From assembly GCA_036278935.1 (NCBI GenBank), contig DASUKA010000064.1, positions 1-13,507 on the forward strand: 13,507 nucleotides of DNA. Reading direction: 5' to 3'. This stretch comes from DASSNR01 sp036278935 (GTDB taxonomy: Bacteria; Gemmatimonadota; Gemmatimonadetes; Gemmatimonadales; Gemmatimonadaceae). This document shows positions 6,462-13,507 of this stretch, one piece after another (the first letter of the stretch is position 1; each line of letters opens with the position of its first letter). Under the pieces are notes generated by a model. The model was not told where the DNA came from. It did not search any database and saw only the letters and a program-made list of their open reading frames with translations. Position numbers and translations under genes: made by a program.

Positions 6462-8690
6462 ATGACGGAGACCGATATCGCGCACGCGCACACCGGGGCC
6501 GAGTTGGCCGCGCGGCTGGATGCGTTGGCACCCGGAGAGGCGCTATCGGTCCTGGCCGATCTCGCGGAGGCGGTATTTCCCTCTGGGCTCGGCGACCTCG
6601 CCCAGGTCACCTGGGAGGGGACGGTCACGCCGCCGTCGGTTCCGGCGGTCCATACGCAGCCCTCCCGCTCCCAGCAGCCGGCGGACGATGCCAGGCTCCG
6701 TGCCGCCGAGCTCCGGTATCGCACCCTGGTCGAGCAGATCCCCGCCGTCACCTTCCTGGCGGCGTTGGACCAGGGGCAGGAGAATGACATGTACGTCAGC
6801 CCGCACATCGAAGCGCTGCTCGGCTTCACGCAGAAGGAGTGGCTGGACAACCCCATTCTCTGGTACACGCAGCTCCATCCCGACGACCGCGCGCTGTGGC
6901 TGGAGGAGTTCGCCCGCGGATGCCGCACCGGCGGGCCCTTCCGCGCCGAGTGCCGGATGCTGGCGCGCGACGGTCGCGTGGTCTGGGTGCGCGGCGAGGC
7001 CAGGCTCATCAAGGATGAGATGGGCCGGCCCCTCTTCCTGCAGGGCGTTGCCTTCGACATCACGGAGAGCAAGCAGGCGCAGGCGCGCGTGCTCCGGCAG
7101 GCGGTCCAGCGCACGGAGCAACACTACCGGGATCTCGTCGAGCGGCTTGGCGCGATCTTCTGGGAAGCGGAGCCACGCTCCGGGCGCTTCTCCTTTGTGA
7201 GCCGCGGCACCGAGCGCCTGTTGGGGTGTCCCCTGCACCGGTGGCTCGATGAGCCGGAGTACTGGATCAGCCTGGTGCACCCCGACGACCGCGATCAGGT
7301 GATCGCGCAATGGCATCAGGCGCTCGCGGAGCGGCGCGACCGGGAATTCGAGTTCCGGGCCGTGACCGCGGACAATCGCGTCGTCTGGCTTCGCAACAGC
7401 ATACACTTTCCCGCCAGCGACGACGGCGACGCGCGCCCGCTGGGCGTGATGCTCGATATCACGGAGCAGAAGCGAACCGAGGAGCAGCTCGCCCGCATGC
7501 TGGTGAGCGCACAGACCGCGCGCACGGACGCCGAGGCCGCGAACCGCGTGAAGGATGAGTTCCTGGCGACGATGTCGCACGAGCTGCGCACCCCGGTGAA
7601 CGCGGTACTCGGGTGGTCCAACATCCTCGAGACGGGGGCCGGCGGCGGCCCCATGCGCGATCGCGCGGTCGAGGCCATCAAGCGCAACGCACAGGCGCAG
7701 GTCCAGATCATCGAAGATCTGCTCGATGTCTCGCGCATCGTCACGGGCAAGCTTCACCTCGAGATCAAGCGTGTCGAGCTGACCGGCATCATCGAGGCGG
7801 CGCTCGATACCGTCAAGCTCGCGGCCAACGCGAAGCACCTGTCTGTGTTGACCACGCTGGACGCGCCGTCCGCCATGGTGCTTGGCGACGCCGGCCGTCT
7901 GCGGCAGGTGGTGAGCAATCTGTTGACGAACGCCGTCAAGTTCACGCCGCAGGGCGGACGGATCGACATCGGTCTCACCGTCGCCAACGGCATGGCGCGG
8001 ATTCGCGTCGCCGATACGGGTCAGGGCATCGACGCCGAGTTTCTGCCGCACGTGTTCGATCGCTTTCGCCAGGCCGATGGGTCGTCAACACGCACCCACG
8101 GCGGACTCGGGCTCGGCCTGGCCATCGTCCGCCATCTCACGGAGCTGCACGGCGGCCGGGTTGGCGCGGAGAGCCAGGGGCCTGGACTGGGCGCAATCTT
8201 CACGGTGGAGCTGCCGCTCGATGTGACCGCAGAGCCGGGCGCCGCGCACCCCGGCGGGCATGACGCGGCGGCCCATGACGCTGCCGACGATCCTGTTCTC
8301 GCCCTGAGAGATGCGCGGGTGCTCGTCGTGGATGACGACCCGGATGCTCTGGAGGTGCTGGCCGCCTTTCTCGCGCGCGCTGGGGCCGACGTCTCGCCCG
8401 CATCGTGCGCATCCGATGCGTTGCGTCTGCTGCAGGATTGCCCATTCGACCTGCTGGTGTGCGACATCGCGATGCCCGGGGCGGATGGATTCGAGTTGAT
8501 CCGTGGAGTGCGGGCGGGCAACGGCCCGAACGCGGGCATTCCCGCGGCGGCCGTCACCGCCTACGCGCGCGAAGCGGACCGCGAGCGCGCGCTCGTTGCG
8601 GGTTTCCAGGCGCACATCGCGAAACCCATCGACGTCCATAACGCGTTGGCGGCGATGGGCCGTCTGGTCGAGATGCGACTGGCACCATGA
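6462..8690 (+). CDS. Soluble hybrid sensor histidine kinase: PAS-PAS-HisKA-HATPase-receiver
   Basis: The 742-residue protein has no TM segment. Residues 1-83 match no domain known to me. PAS1 (about 84-205) and PAS2 (about 221-340) are PAS_3-like, each with an HPDDR motif (139-143, 283-287) and a closing DITE (199-202, 332-335). HisKA follows, with MSHELRTP and phospho-acceptor His373. The HATPase has an N-box near 486-493 (NLLTNAVKF), a DTGQGI G1-box and GGLGLGLAIVR. A C-terminal receiver (about 617-735) has the acidic cluster Asp624-626, phospho-acceptor Asp668 in CDIAMPG, and Lys721 in AKP. It would sense a cytoplasmic signal and relay phosphate; no HPt or output domain is present. The gene starts 28 bp after the hydrogenase small subunit with its own SD (GGAG, 7-base spacing), so co-transcription is likely. 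By position it recalls HoxJ, the PAS kinase that reads out the regulatory hydrogenase HoxBC. Domain calls are strong; the signal is inferred. Confidence 0.95.
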   Translation: MTETDIAHAHTGAELAARLDALAPGEALSVLADLAEAVFPSGLGDLAQVTWEGTVTPPSVPAVHTQPSRSQQPADDARLRAAELRYRTLVEQIPAVTFLAALDQGQENDMYVSPHIEALLGFTQKEWLDNPILWYTQLHPDDRALWLEEFARGCRTGGPFRAECRMLARDGRVVWVRGEARLIKDEMGRPLFLQGVAFDITESKQAQARVLRQAVQRTEQHYRDLVERLGAIFWEAEPRSGRFSFVSRGTERLLGCPLHRWLDEPEYWISLVHPDDRDQVIAQWHQALAERRDREFEFRAVTADNRVVWLRNSIHFPASDDGDARPLGVMLDITEQKRTEEQLARMLVSAQTARTDAEAANRVKDEFLATMSHELRTPVNAVLGWSNILETGAGGGPMRDRAVEAIKRNAQAQVQIIEDLLDVSRIVTGKLHLEIKRVELTGIIEAALDTVKLAANAKHLSVLTTLDAPSAMVLGDAGRLRQVVSNLLTNAVKFTPQGGRIDIGLTVANGMARIRVADTGQGIDAEFLPHVFDRFRQADGSSTRTHGGLGLGLAIVRHLTELHGGRVGAESQGPGLGAIFTVELPLDVTAEPGAAHPGGHDAAAHDAADDPVLALRDARVLVVDDDPDALEVLAAFLARAGADVSPASCASDALRLLQDCPFDLLVCDIAMPGADGFELIRGVRAGNGPNAGIPAAAVTAYAREADRERALVAGFQAHIAKPIDVHNALAAMGRLVEMRLAP

Positions 8691-8761
8691 TGGGCTGTCC
8701 TTGCGCCACCTCCCGGCACGCGCGCATCCCTCTCACCCCTTCCGCGAGACCCCCTACCTAC

Positions 8762-9316
8762 ATGCCCGTACCCGATACACGACACGTGGTCCCGATGCCG
8801 CCGAGCTCCGCGCGGCACGCTCCATCATTTTCTCGGCATGCACTCGCGCTGTTCGCCGTCGCCGTGCTCGCGGCCAGCGGGTGCGCGCGTGCCGCACCGG
8901 CCACGCCGGCCGCGCGCTATACGCCACACACGCGAGAGCTCACGATCACGACCGTTCCTTTACTCGTGAAGGAGCAGCGACAGCTCTACCCCTTTCTCGC
9001 GAAGGATTTCGCCAAGGGCGGCGTGCTGAGCGGCAAGGAGGTATACGCCTTCTCCCCCAGTACGCTCACCGTGGTCGAAGGCGACACCATCCACTTCACC
9101 TTCGTGAACCCCGAGGACGACCAGCACTCGTTCGTGCTCCCCGGCCTCGTGGTGCCGCTGCCCGGCCAGCAGGTGACGCACGCGACGTACGTGGCGCGGC
9201 GGGCGGGCGTCTTCCCCTTCCTGTGCAGCGTGCCGAGTCATCTGCCGATGATGAGGGGGCAGCTGGTGGTGCTGGCACCTTCTGCCGTGGCGGGCGCCAT
9301 CAATCCACCGGCCTGA
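8762..9316 (+). CDS. Cupredoxin-like (type 1 copper) lipoprotein
   Basis: The product has 184 residues from ATG 8762. A hydrophobic segment (ALALFAVAVLAASGC) ends in a lipobox with Cys41, so it is probably lipid-anchored outside the cytoplasm. The C-terminal 100 residues have a cupredoxin pattern. VYAFSPSTLTVVEGDTIHF is followed by DDQHSFVLPG (His122) and FPFLCSVPSHLPMMRGQL, with Cys155, His160 and Met163 or Met164. These are the expected His-Cys-His-Met ligands of a blue-copper site, as in azurin or sulfocyanin-like proteins. Only one Cys is present, so it is not a CuA site. Starts at 8687 (overlapping the kinase stop), 8762 and 8795 are all possible; none has a clear SD, and 8795 would give the shortest signal peptide. 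It lies downstream of the kinase on the same strand and could carry electrons or bind copper. A link to the hydrogenase is only inferred. Confidence 0.85.
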   Translation: MPVPDTRHVVPMPPSSARHAPSFSRHALALFAVAVLAASGCARAAPATPAARYTPHTRELTITTVPLLVKEQRQLYPFLAKDFAKGGVLSGKEVYAFSPSTLTVVEGDTIHFTFVNPEDDQHSFVLPGLVVPLPGQQVTHATYVARRAGVFPFLCSVPSHLPMMRGQLVVLAPSAVAGAINPPA

Positions 9317-10538
9317 GCGTCCCCCGCGCGTCGCAGCCGAACCGCCCGCCCAGCTGCTCGATGGCGGCCCTCGGTTCCAGCCGGTCCAGCTCCAGCGCCG
9401 CCAGCTGCTCGCGCCGCACGTCAAGGCGCAAGGCGTCGAAGCGGCGCTCGTGTCCGGTGGCAGGATCGATGCCGCACGCCGTCCCGCGCTCCGTGATCTG
9501 CCGGAGCATCGGCAGCACGCGAAACGCCTCGTACGCCAGGCGCAGCGTCATGCCGCAGCAGAGCCGCCCGTAGAGCGCCGTGCGGTCGTGCTGCGCCATA
9601 CGCCGGCGTGAGAGCTTTCCTGCTTTCGTGATGCTCGTCCGCCGGCCGGGAATCGCATCGAGCGCGGGAAGCACGAGGTCGATCTCCACCGCGCTCGTGC
9701 CGTCGAAGTCCACCGCGAAGATGAGCGGCACGGGAAGCTGTTCGTTCGAGAGCTCTACCTCCAGCAGGTGCGTGAGCGGCTCGGCGTCGCTCCGCTCCAC
9801 CGCCGTGCGCAATCGCTCGCGCAGATCGGCCGCGGCGTCCCAGTCGGCCTCGCGGTGCCGCTCCGCCTCGTCGTGCGCCGCATGCGCCGCCTCCACCGCC
9901 GCATCGTGTGCGCGCTGCTGCTCGCTCAGCCAGTGCGCCGCGAACGCAGTCCGCCGTCCGGAGACGAGCGACAGCATCACGCCGGCCACGATGAGCGCCG
10001 CCAAGCCGGCCAGGCGCATGACAATCGGGACCACGACCAGTAGCGCGCAGGCTCCCACCACGAACAACACCACCCACGGCACAACGGGGACCGCGTCGCG
10101 GGCGGCGCGCTGCGCATCATCCGCCGTCGAGCGCGCGGACGGCGGCACGAAGGGCCGCACTACGAAGGCGCCCTTCGGCGCGATGAGCGCGCTCCAGTCG
10201 AATGGCGCTCGCACGCGATGCTGGAGCACGCTCCCGAGCGCATGGAGCTTCGCCTGGGCGGCCGCGTGCTCCTCGAGCGCCGCCTGATGTTGTGCGGCCC
10301 GCGCGGCGGCGCGCTGCTCGCGCGTTCGGGCGCGGGCACGGCCCGCCACCCCCACGCTGCCGATGCGCTGCCGCGCGTAGATGCCGGTGCCCGGGATGCC
10401 GACGTTGGTGTAGGCGCCACGCGGGCCGATGGTGAGGCTGGCGCCGCGCGGACCGATGGAGGTGCTGAGTCCGCTCTTGCTGAGATTCAGGCGGACGCCC
10501 GGGATGATGCTGATGGAGCGACGAAAGCGAAGAGCCAT
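9300..10538 (-). CDS. DUF4236-domain membrane protein
   Basis: The 412-residue protein starts with a typical DUF4236 domain (residues 1-58): MALRFRRSISIIPGVRLNLS, then STSIGPRG and a GAYTNVGIPGTGIYAR ending. An Ala/Arg/Gln-rich helical stretch, probably coiled, spans about 65-100. Two neighbouring TM helices lie at about 150-172 and 176-194. A further Ala/Glu/His-rich helical region (about 205-250) precedes a C-terminal domain of about 160 residues that I do not recognise (with VPLIFAVDFDGTSAVEIDLVLP). DUF4236 has no established function. The start is placed at 10538 because the domain begins exactly there; a start at 10610 would add 24 unrelated residues. Its last 17 bases overlap the 3' end of the convergent cupredoxin gene. 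No clear SD is visible. Confidence 0.85.
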   Translation of the reverse strand: MALRFRRSISIIPGVRLNLSKSGLSTSIGPRGASLTIGPRGAYTNVGIPGTGIYARQRIGSVGVAGRARARTREQRAAARAAQHQAALEEHAAAQAKLHALGSVLQHRVRAPFDWSALIAPKGAFVVRPFVPPSARSTADDAQRAARDAVPVVPWVVLFVVGACALLVVVPIVMRLAGLAALIVAGVMLSLVSGRRTAFAAHWLSEQQRAHDAAVEAAHAAHDEAERHREADWDAAADLRERLRTAVERSDAEPLTHLLEVELSNEQLPVPLIFAVDFDGTSAVEIDLVLPALDAIPGRRTSITKAGKLSRRRMAQHDRTALYGRLCCGMTLRLAYEAFRVLPMLRQITERGTACGIDPATGHERRFDALRLDVRREQLAALELDRLEPRAAIEQLGGRFGCDARGTLRPVD

Positions 10539-10720
10539 GGGTCTGAGCGGCAGATGTGCGACTGATACGCAACGGGCTGCGGCTGAGGCGTCTCTCCCGG
10601 CGGTCTGCACCGGCGGCGCCGACAGGGCATAGCGCCCGCTCCATATAAAGAATACGACATCTGTCCGACGATGGTGAGCGGGTGGGCAAAGGGCTCGGAG
10701 GCGCGGCGGAACGGTGTGCT

Positions 10721-10744
10721 GTCAGACCCCGGCAGTAGTCTGAC
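10721..10744. promoter_or_regulatory. GTCAGAC-N10-GTCTGAC inverted repeat upstream of the PEGA lipoprotein gene
   Basis: A perfect 7-bp inverted repeat with a 10-base spacer (10721-10727 and 10738-10744) sits 45 bases before the ATG at 10790. It lies in the divergent intergenic region (10539-10789) shared with the DUF4236 gene. The dyad geometry (17 bases centre to centre) fits a dimeric regulator on successive turns, or a leader hairpin. No regulator gene lies next to it and no clear promoter boxes were matched, so the role is open. Confidence 0.4.
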
Positions 10745-10789
10745 GCCGCGGCCCGACGACAGGCCATCACCATACTACCGGAGCGTCCG

Positions 10790-11248
10790 ATGCGACGAAG
10801 CACTCTTGTACTCGCGCTGTTCGCCGTGAGTGGCTGCGGCACCATCATACACGGCACCATGCAGAACATTGGCCTTTCATCCACACCCACGAATGCTCGC
10901 GTCTGGGTCGACAATCAGGCATTGGGAAACACGCCGACCATCGTCAAACTCAGCCGAAAGGACAACCACATCATCCGGATGGAGCTGGCCGGCTATCAGC
11001 CATTCGAGGCCACCATTACGCGTTCGGTAAGCGGCTGGGTGGTGGGGAATCTCGTGTTCGGCGGCCTGGTCGGTCTGGCGGTGGATGCCATCAGCGGCGG
11101 GCTCTACAAGCTCACGCCCGATCAGGTGGCCGGACAGCTGGCCAAGCAGAGCGCGAGTGTGCAGCGCGTGGGGAACGGGCTGTTCGTCACCGTGGTGCTC
11201 CGGCCGGACGCCACGTGGCAGCGGGTCGGGACGCTGGCACGGGAGTGA
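10790..11248 (+). CDS. PEGA-domain lipoprotein
   Basis: The 152-residue protein has a short signal peptide with lipobox FAVSGC (Cys16), so it is probably anchored in a membrane facing the periplasm. Residues about 28-78 form a PEGA domain: STPTNARVWVDNQALGNTP, then VKLSRKDNHIIRMELAGYQP. A hydrophobic, Gly-rich stretch (about 80-105, VVGNLVFGGLVGLAVDAISG) resembles a glycine zipper, followed by LYKLTPDQV. PEGA proteins of this form are widespread small envelope proteins; the domain is thought to bind surface or cell-wall components. The start is supported by CGGAG 6 bases upstream. It is transcribed divergently from the DUF4236 gene and ends before the hairpin at 11284-11306. The function beyond an envelope location is unknown. 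Confidence 0.88.
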   Translation: MRRSTLVLALFAVSGCGTIIHGTMQNIGLSSTPTNARVWVDNQALGNTPTIVKLSRKDNHIIRMELAGYQPFEATITRSVSGWVVGNLVFGGLVGLAVDAISGGLYKLTPDQVAGQLAKQSASVQRVGNGLFVTVVLRPDATWQRVGTLARE

Positions 11249-11283
11249 GGGGGAGAGTTTCGAAGCATCATGGAAAACAACCA

Positions 11284-11306
11284 CGGGCCTCCATGCAGGA
11301 GGCCCG
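11284..11306 (-). terminator. Hairpin terminator between convergent genes
   Basis: CGGGCCTCC (11284-11292) and GGAGGCCCG (11298-11306) form a perfect 9-bp GC-rich stem with a 5-base loop. On the minus strand it is followed by TGGTTGTTTTCC, a T-rich tract, so it best fits an intrinsic terminator for the minus-strand unit that ends with the 69-aa gene at 11344. On the plus strand the tail is not T-rich, so it would end the PEGA gene transcript less well, but it sits 36 bases after that stop. Confidence 0.7.
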
Positions 11307-11343
11307 CGTCATTCCAGGCACAGTCAGCCGCCAACAGAAGCGC

Positions 11344-11553
11344 CTATCGGCCGGTCCCTGTCCCGACCGTGGCTGCCTTATCGCTGGGAATGAAGTTCTT
11401 CGACAGCGGCTGACCGTGCCCGAGGACGATGACATGGCTACCATGGCGCTCGACCATCGGCTCCGCCTCCGAGGTTCCGCGCTCGCGCCGCAACCGCAGG
11501 ATCTCCTGCGCGGATCGCGGATCCCTAGCTGCTTGGAATGTCCGTTTGGTCAT
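11344..11553 (-). CDS. Small hypothetical protein, 69 aa
   Basis: The 69-residue product is basic at the N-terminus (MTKRTFQAARDPRSAQEIL) and contains a short strand-like segment (GSHVIVLGHGQPL). I recognise no family. The ATG at 11553 has GGAG about 7 bases upstream and lies inside the end of the preceding two-TM gene, overlapping it by 29 bp. That is typical of translational coupling. The gene ends 38 bases before the hairpin terminator. The overlap, the SD and the terminator support a real last gene of the unit. No TM or signal peptide is seen. Confidence 0.6.
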   Translation of the reverse strand: MTKRTFQAARDPRSAQEILRLRRERGTSEAEPMVERHGSHVIVLGHGQPLSKNFIPSDKAATVGTGTGR

Positions 11554-12802
11554 GGACTGTCTCCGGGTTCGTATTGGACGACAAGCGAAGATTATCGCTC
11601 GGCGTGGGTGCAGGCAATACGCCTCGCTCGCTGGAAAGGCTGGAGCTGGCTCCGCCCGTACCAGACGATTGCATGGCGGACAGTGCCGCGGCGTATTCCA
11701 CTACCTGCGGAGCGATCATGTCCAGGAACGGCTGGATCAGCGCGCTGAAGGTCCCGAAAAACTCCTCGTCGCAGCCCAGGACACATCGCGCGTCGCAGTC
11801 GATGTTGACGACGCCGATGGGGTTCTCTGTATCGTATCCGACGCGGAAGCTCGCGAAGCTCCTCACGTCCCGTCCGTCGCCATCGCGGCTGAAATACTCC
11901 TGGATGTCTGACTGGATGGGCTTGGCGAGATCAGCGTATTCGGCTGACACCTCCCGCGTATCCAGATAGATGCTCGCATCACCGCGGAGCAACGCTGTCG
12001 GTGCCCCGAACAGGGCCAGGCGCTCGCCCCGGTGGTTGCGCTCGTCTGGCGGCACCGGCAATGAAATGCATGGGATGTGGCGTACGTGCTGACTGTCGCA
12101 TTGACTGACGGTCAGCGCTTCCGGGAGATAGAGAATCGCCAACAATCCGCTCGTGTCAGTCTTGGGATGAAAGCGGAGTGCGTCGATCATCCACGGCGGA
12201 AAGGGTTGATCAGCGACCAGCATCACGTTCGCGCCGTAGCTCACCTTCTTGTCGGCACGAGCGAACTCCTGAGCCATCTGCGCCATCACGTGCAACGCCC
12301 CGCGGATGTTGGCAGCGAGCGCCGCTATGCGCTCGGGGTCTGGCAGTCCATCGCTCACACTATTGCCGAGCAGCGCCCGTTGGCACGCAAGAAGGTATTC
12401 GCGGTACCCCCGGATGACGTTGACGTTCGGTGATCGATGGATGGTTCGGATGATCATCATGGCACGCTCGGTTTCCCACGCGTCCTGGCGCTTCAGGCGC
12501 ATGTAGACCATCCACGCATATAGTGCCGATGCAGCCCAGAACAGAACGGTCCACCAGTCGACACCGCCTCGCTGCAACGCCAGCGTAGCATGGCGCTGTG
12601 TCCGCTCGATGGCGCCGGACGCGACCACGGGCATCCTGAGGAACAGGCGCATCGACTGGCGTATGTCGCCGCCAAGGATCGAGATCCAGGCGCCGAGCAC
12701 CAGACCGCCGAGCGAGACGATCCATGCGGTCGTCGTCCGCGAGAACAGGGAGGTCGGTCGCGCGGCGAGCTTGTGCTCGGGATTCCGTGGTTTCTTGCGC
12801 AT
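11525..12802 (-). CDS. Two-TM membrane protein with GAF-like cytoplasmic region, unknown function
   Basis: The product has 425 residues from ATG 12802, which puts a very basic N-terminus (MRKKPRNPEHK) directly before the first TM (about 25-44, AWIVSLGGLVLGAWISILGG). A TTG at 12874 would add 24 residues and leave only 23 bp to the restriction gene; the choice is uncertain, as neither start has a clear SD. A second TM lies at about 82-102 (WWTVLFWAASALYAWMVYM). The loop between them (about 45-80) would be periplasmic. The rest (103-425) is soluble, with a helical part and then a region whose end, SFASFRVGYDTENPIGVVNI near 335-354, looks like the last strands of a GAF domain. It ends in a Ser/Thr/Pro-rich tail. 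No catalytic motif was recognised. It follows the restriction subunit on the same strand and overlaps the 69-aa gene, so it could be an accessory or separate defence gene. Confidence 0.78.
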   Translation of the reverse strand: MRKKPRNPEHKLAARPTSLFSRTTTAWIVSLGGLVLGAWISILGGDIRQSMRLFLRMPVVASGAIERTQRHATLALQRGGVDWWTVLFWAASALYAWMVYMRLKRQDAWETERAMMIIRTIHRSPNVNVIRGYREYLLACQRALLGNSVSDGLPDPERIAALAANIRGALHVMAQMAQEFARADKKVSYGANVMLVADQPFPPWMIDALRFHPKTDTSGLLAILYLPEALTVSQCDSQHVRHIPCISLPVPPDERNHRGERLALFGAPTALLRGDASIYLDTREVSAEYADLAKPIQSDIQEYFSRDGDGRDVRSFASFRVGYDTENPIGVVNIDCDARCVLGCDEEFFGTFSALIQPFLDMIAPQVVEYAAALSAMQSSGTGGASSSLSSERGVLPAPTPSDNLRLSSNTNPETVHDQTDIPSS

Positions 12803-12897
12803 GCGAATGACGGGAATGGCAGTATGTTGAACACGTGCCCCCGATCGATCACCATCGTTTGGTTGCGCCACCAAGCCTTCTCATTCGTGAGTTGTGG

Positions 12898-13507
12898 TCA
12901 CACCGCGATCGCCCGAGCCTGGGGGTCGCTCCGCTCCTTGATGTTTCGCACCTCCTCCCCCAATCGCTGCGGATTCCTGCATACGTGAAACGCCCACCGC
13001 CCCTCGCGCCCCCAGTTGTTCACCGCTGAGACCCACCGCTGCGCCGCCTGATGCTTCGCGCGGTCCTGCTCGTCCTCCTGCCCCTTGATCTCGAGCACGA
13101 GCGTGACCCCGTTCACGAGGCGCACCAGAAAATCCGGCACGTACCAGTGTGAGTTCCCCAGGAACTCGTACGGGATTGTGAACTCCAGGTGGTCGTTCCG
13201 TGCATAGAACGCCACCACATCGCGCGACTGCTCCAGCCGGAACACTGCCGCCTGCTCCCAGCTCTTGGTATCCGCCACCACCTGGTTGATCTGACTCCGC
13301 ATGGTGGCCACGCATGGCCGCGTGGTCTTGAAGTCCACGCTTGCCGTCGACCCCACCGGCTTGTACCGGTTCGGCAGTGGGAGCAGTGGAACTTCGCCCT
13401 CGGCTTCGTTGGGCTCGATGGCGTCGGTGAGTCGCTCCACCACGCGCTGGACGTACCCCTCCAACCCGAGCTCGCGCGGGTCGCAGCCGTTCCAATCCAC
13501 CTTCGTC
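12898..13507 (-). CDS. C-terminal part of a type III-like restriction endonuclease subunit (BPTD_3080-like), 5' end outside window
   Basis: The 203 visible residues read in without a start from the right edge; the first codons (T-K then GTG) are internal. The end of the protein resembles the C-terminus of BPTD_3080-family DEAD/DEAH helicase-nucleases: SQINQVVADTKSWEQAA, FTIPYEF, then a PD-(D/E)xK-like nuclease core with WYVPDF (about 13131-13148) and LVLEIKG (about 13081-13101). AAQRWVSAVNNWGREGRWAF follows. In this core the Asp of PDF and the Glu and Lys of EIK are the likely metal-binding and catalytic residues. Known relatives have an N-terminal helicase and work with a methyltransferase; both would lie to the right of the window. 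The gene is followed on the same strand by the two-TM protein. The family is recognised from memory of the domain pattern. Confidence 0.85.
   Translation of the reverse strand, partial: TKVDWNGCDPRELGLEGYVQRVVERLTDAIEPNEAEGEVPLLPLPNRYKPVGSTASVDFKTTRPCVATMRSQINQVVADTKSWEQAAVFRLEQSRDVVAFYARNDHLEFTIPYEFLGNSHWYVPDFLVRLVNGVTLVLEIKGQEDEQDRAKHQAAQRWVSAVNNWGREGRWAFHVCRNPQRLGEEVRNIKERSDPQARAIAV

Noticed and set aside
5396..8051. Long minus-strand frames of 572 and 502 codons opposite the hydrogenase subunit and kinase
   Set aside because: They have no recognisable domains and lie opposite genes with full sets of family motifs.
8690..8761. Coding extension of the cupredoxin gene back to 8687, overlapping the kinase stop
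   Set aside because: The extra residues lie before the signal peptide, lack any SD and are pyrimidine-rich leader-like sequence; not excluded, but less likely.
10636..10660. AT-rich patch (ATATAAAGAATA) as a promoter for the DUF4236 or the PEGA gene
   Set aside because: It resembles a -10 element on either strand, but no -35 at proper spacing could be matched, so direction and use cannot be decided.

Overview
The window looks like a chromosomal segment of a GC-rich, Gram-negative-type bacterium, most likely a member of the Gemmatimonadota or a relative such as the Acidobacteriota. This is an inference. It rests on a PadR regulator coupled to a duplicated orphan FtsX/MacB-type permease (the ADOP arrangement common in those phyla), a group 1h ('actinobacterial type') NiFe-hydrogenase small subunit, several secreted or lipoprotein genes with lipoboxes, and weak or absent Shine-Dalgarno sites before some genes. 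No rRNA, tRNA, CRISPR array or insertion sequence was seen.

Layout. (1) Positions 1-4550, minus strand: padR regulator, ADOP permease, then a secreted S51 (cyanophycinase-like) peptidase with a degenerate beta-lactamase-like C-terminal domain that runs off the left edge. The padR promoter region carries a short palindrome overlapping a consensus -35 box. (2) 4750-5316, plus strand: a secreted protein of unknown function resembling DUF1579/lipocalin-like proteins. (3) 5414-9316, plus strand: a group 1h hydrogenase small subunit with no large subunit beside it, followed after 28 bp by a soluble PAS-PAS-histidine kinase-receiver protein, then a cupredoxin-like lipoprotein. (4) 9300-11248: a DUF4236 membrane protein (minus strand, overlapping the cupredoxin gene tail to tail) and a divergent PEGA-domain lipoprotein (plus strand). 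(5) 11284-13507, minus strand: the C-terminal end of a BPTD_3080-like type III restriction subunit, a two-TM protein with a GAF-like cytoplasmic region, a 69-aa protein overlapping it, and a hairpin terminator.

The most interesting part is region 3. A hydrogenase small subunit is separated from any catalytic partner and sits directly upstream of a cytoplasmic PAS sensor kinase. This recalls the logic of the regulatory hydrogenase HoxBC and its kinase HoxJ, but uses a group 1h subunit. The second candidate system is region 5, where two uncharacterised genes appear to share a transcription unit with a restriction enzyme.
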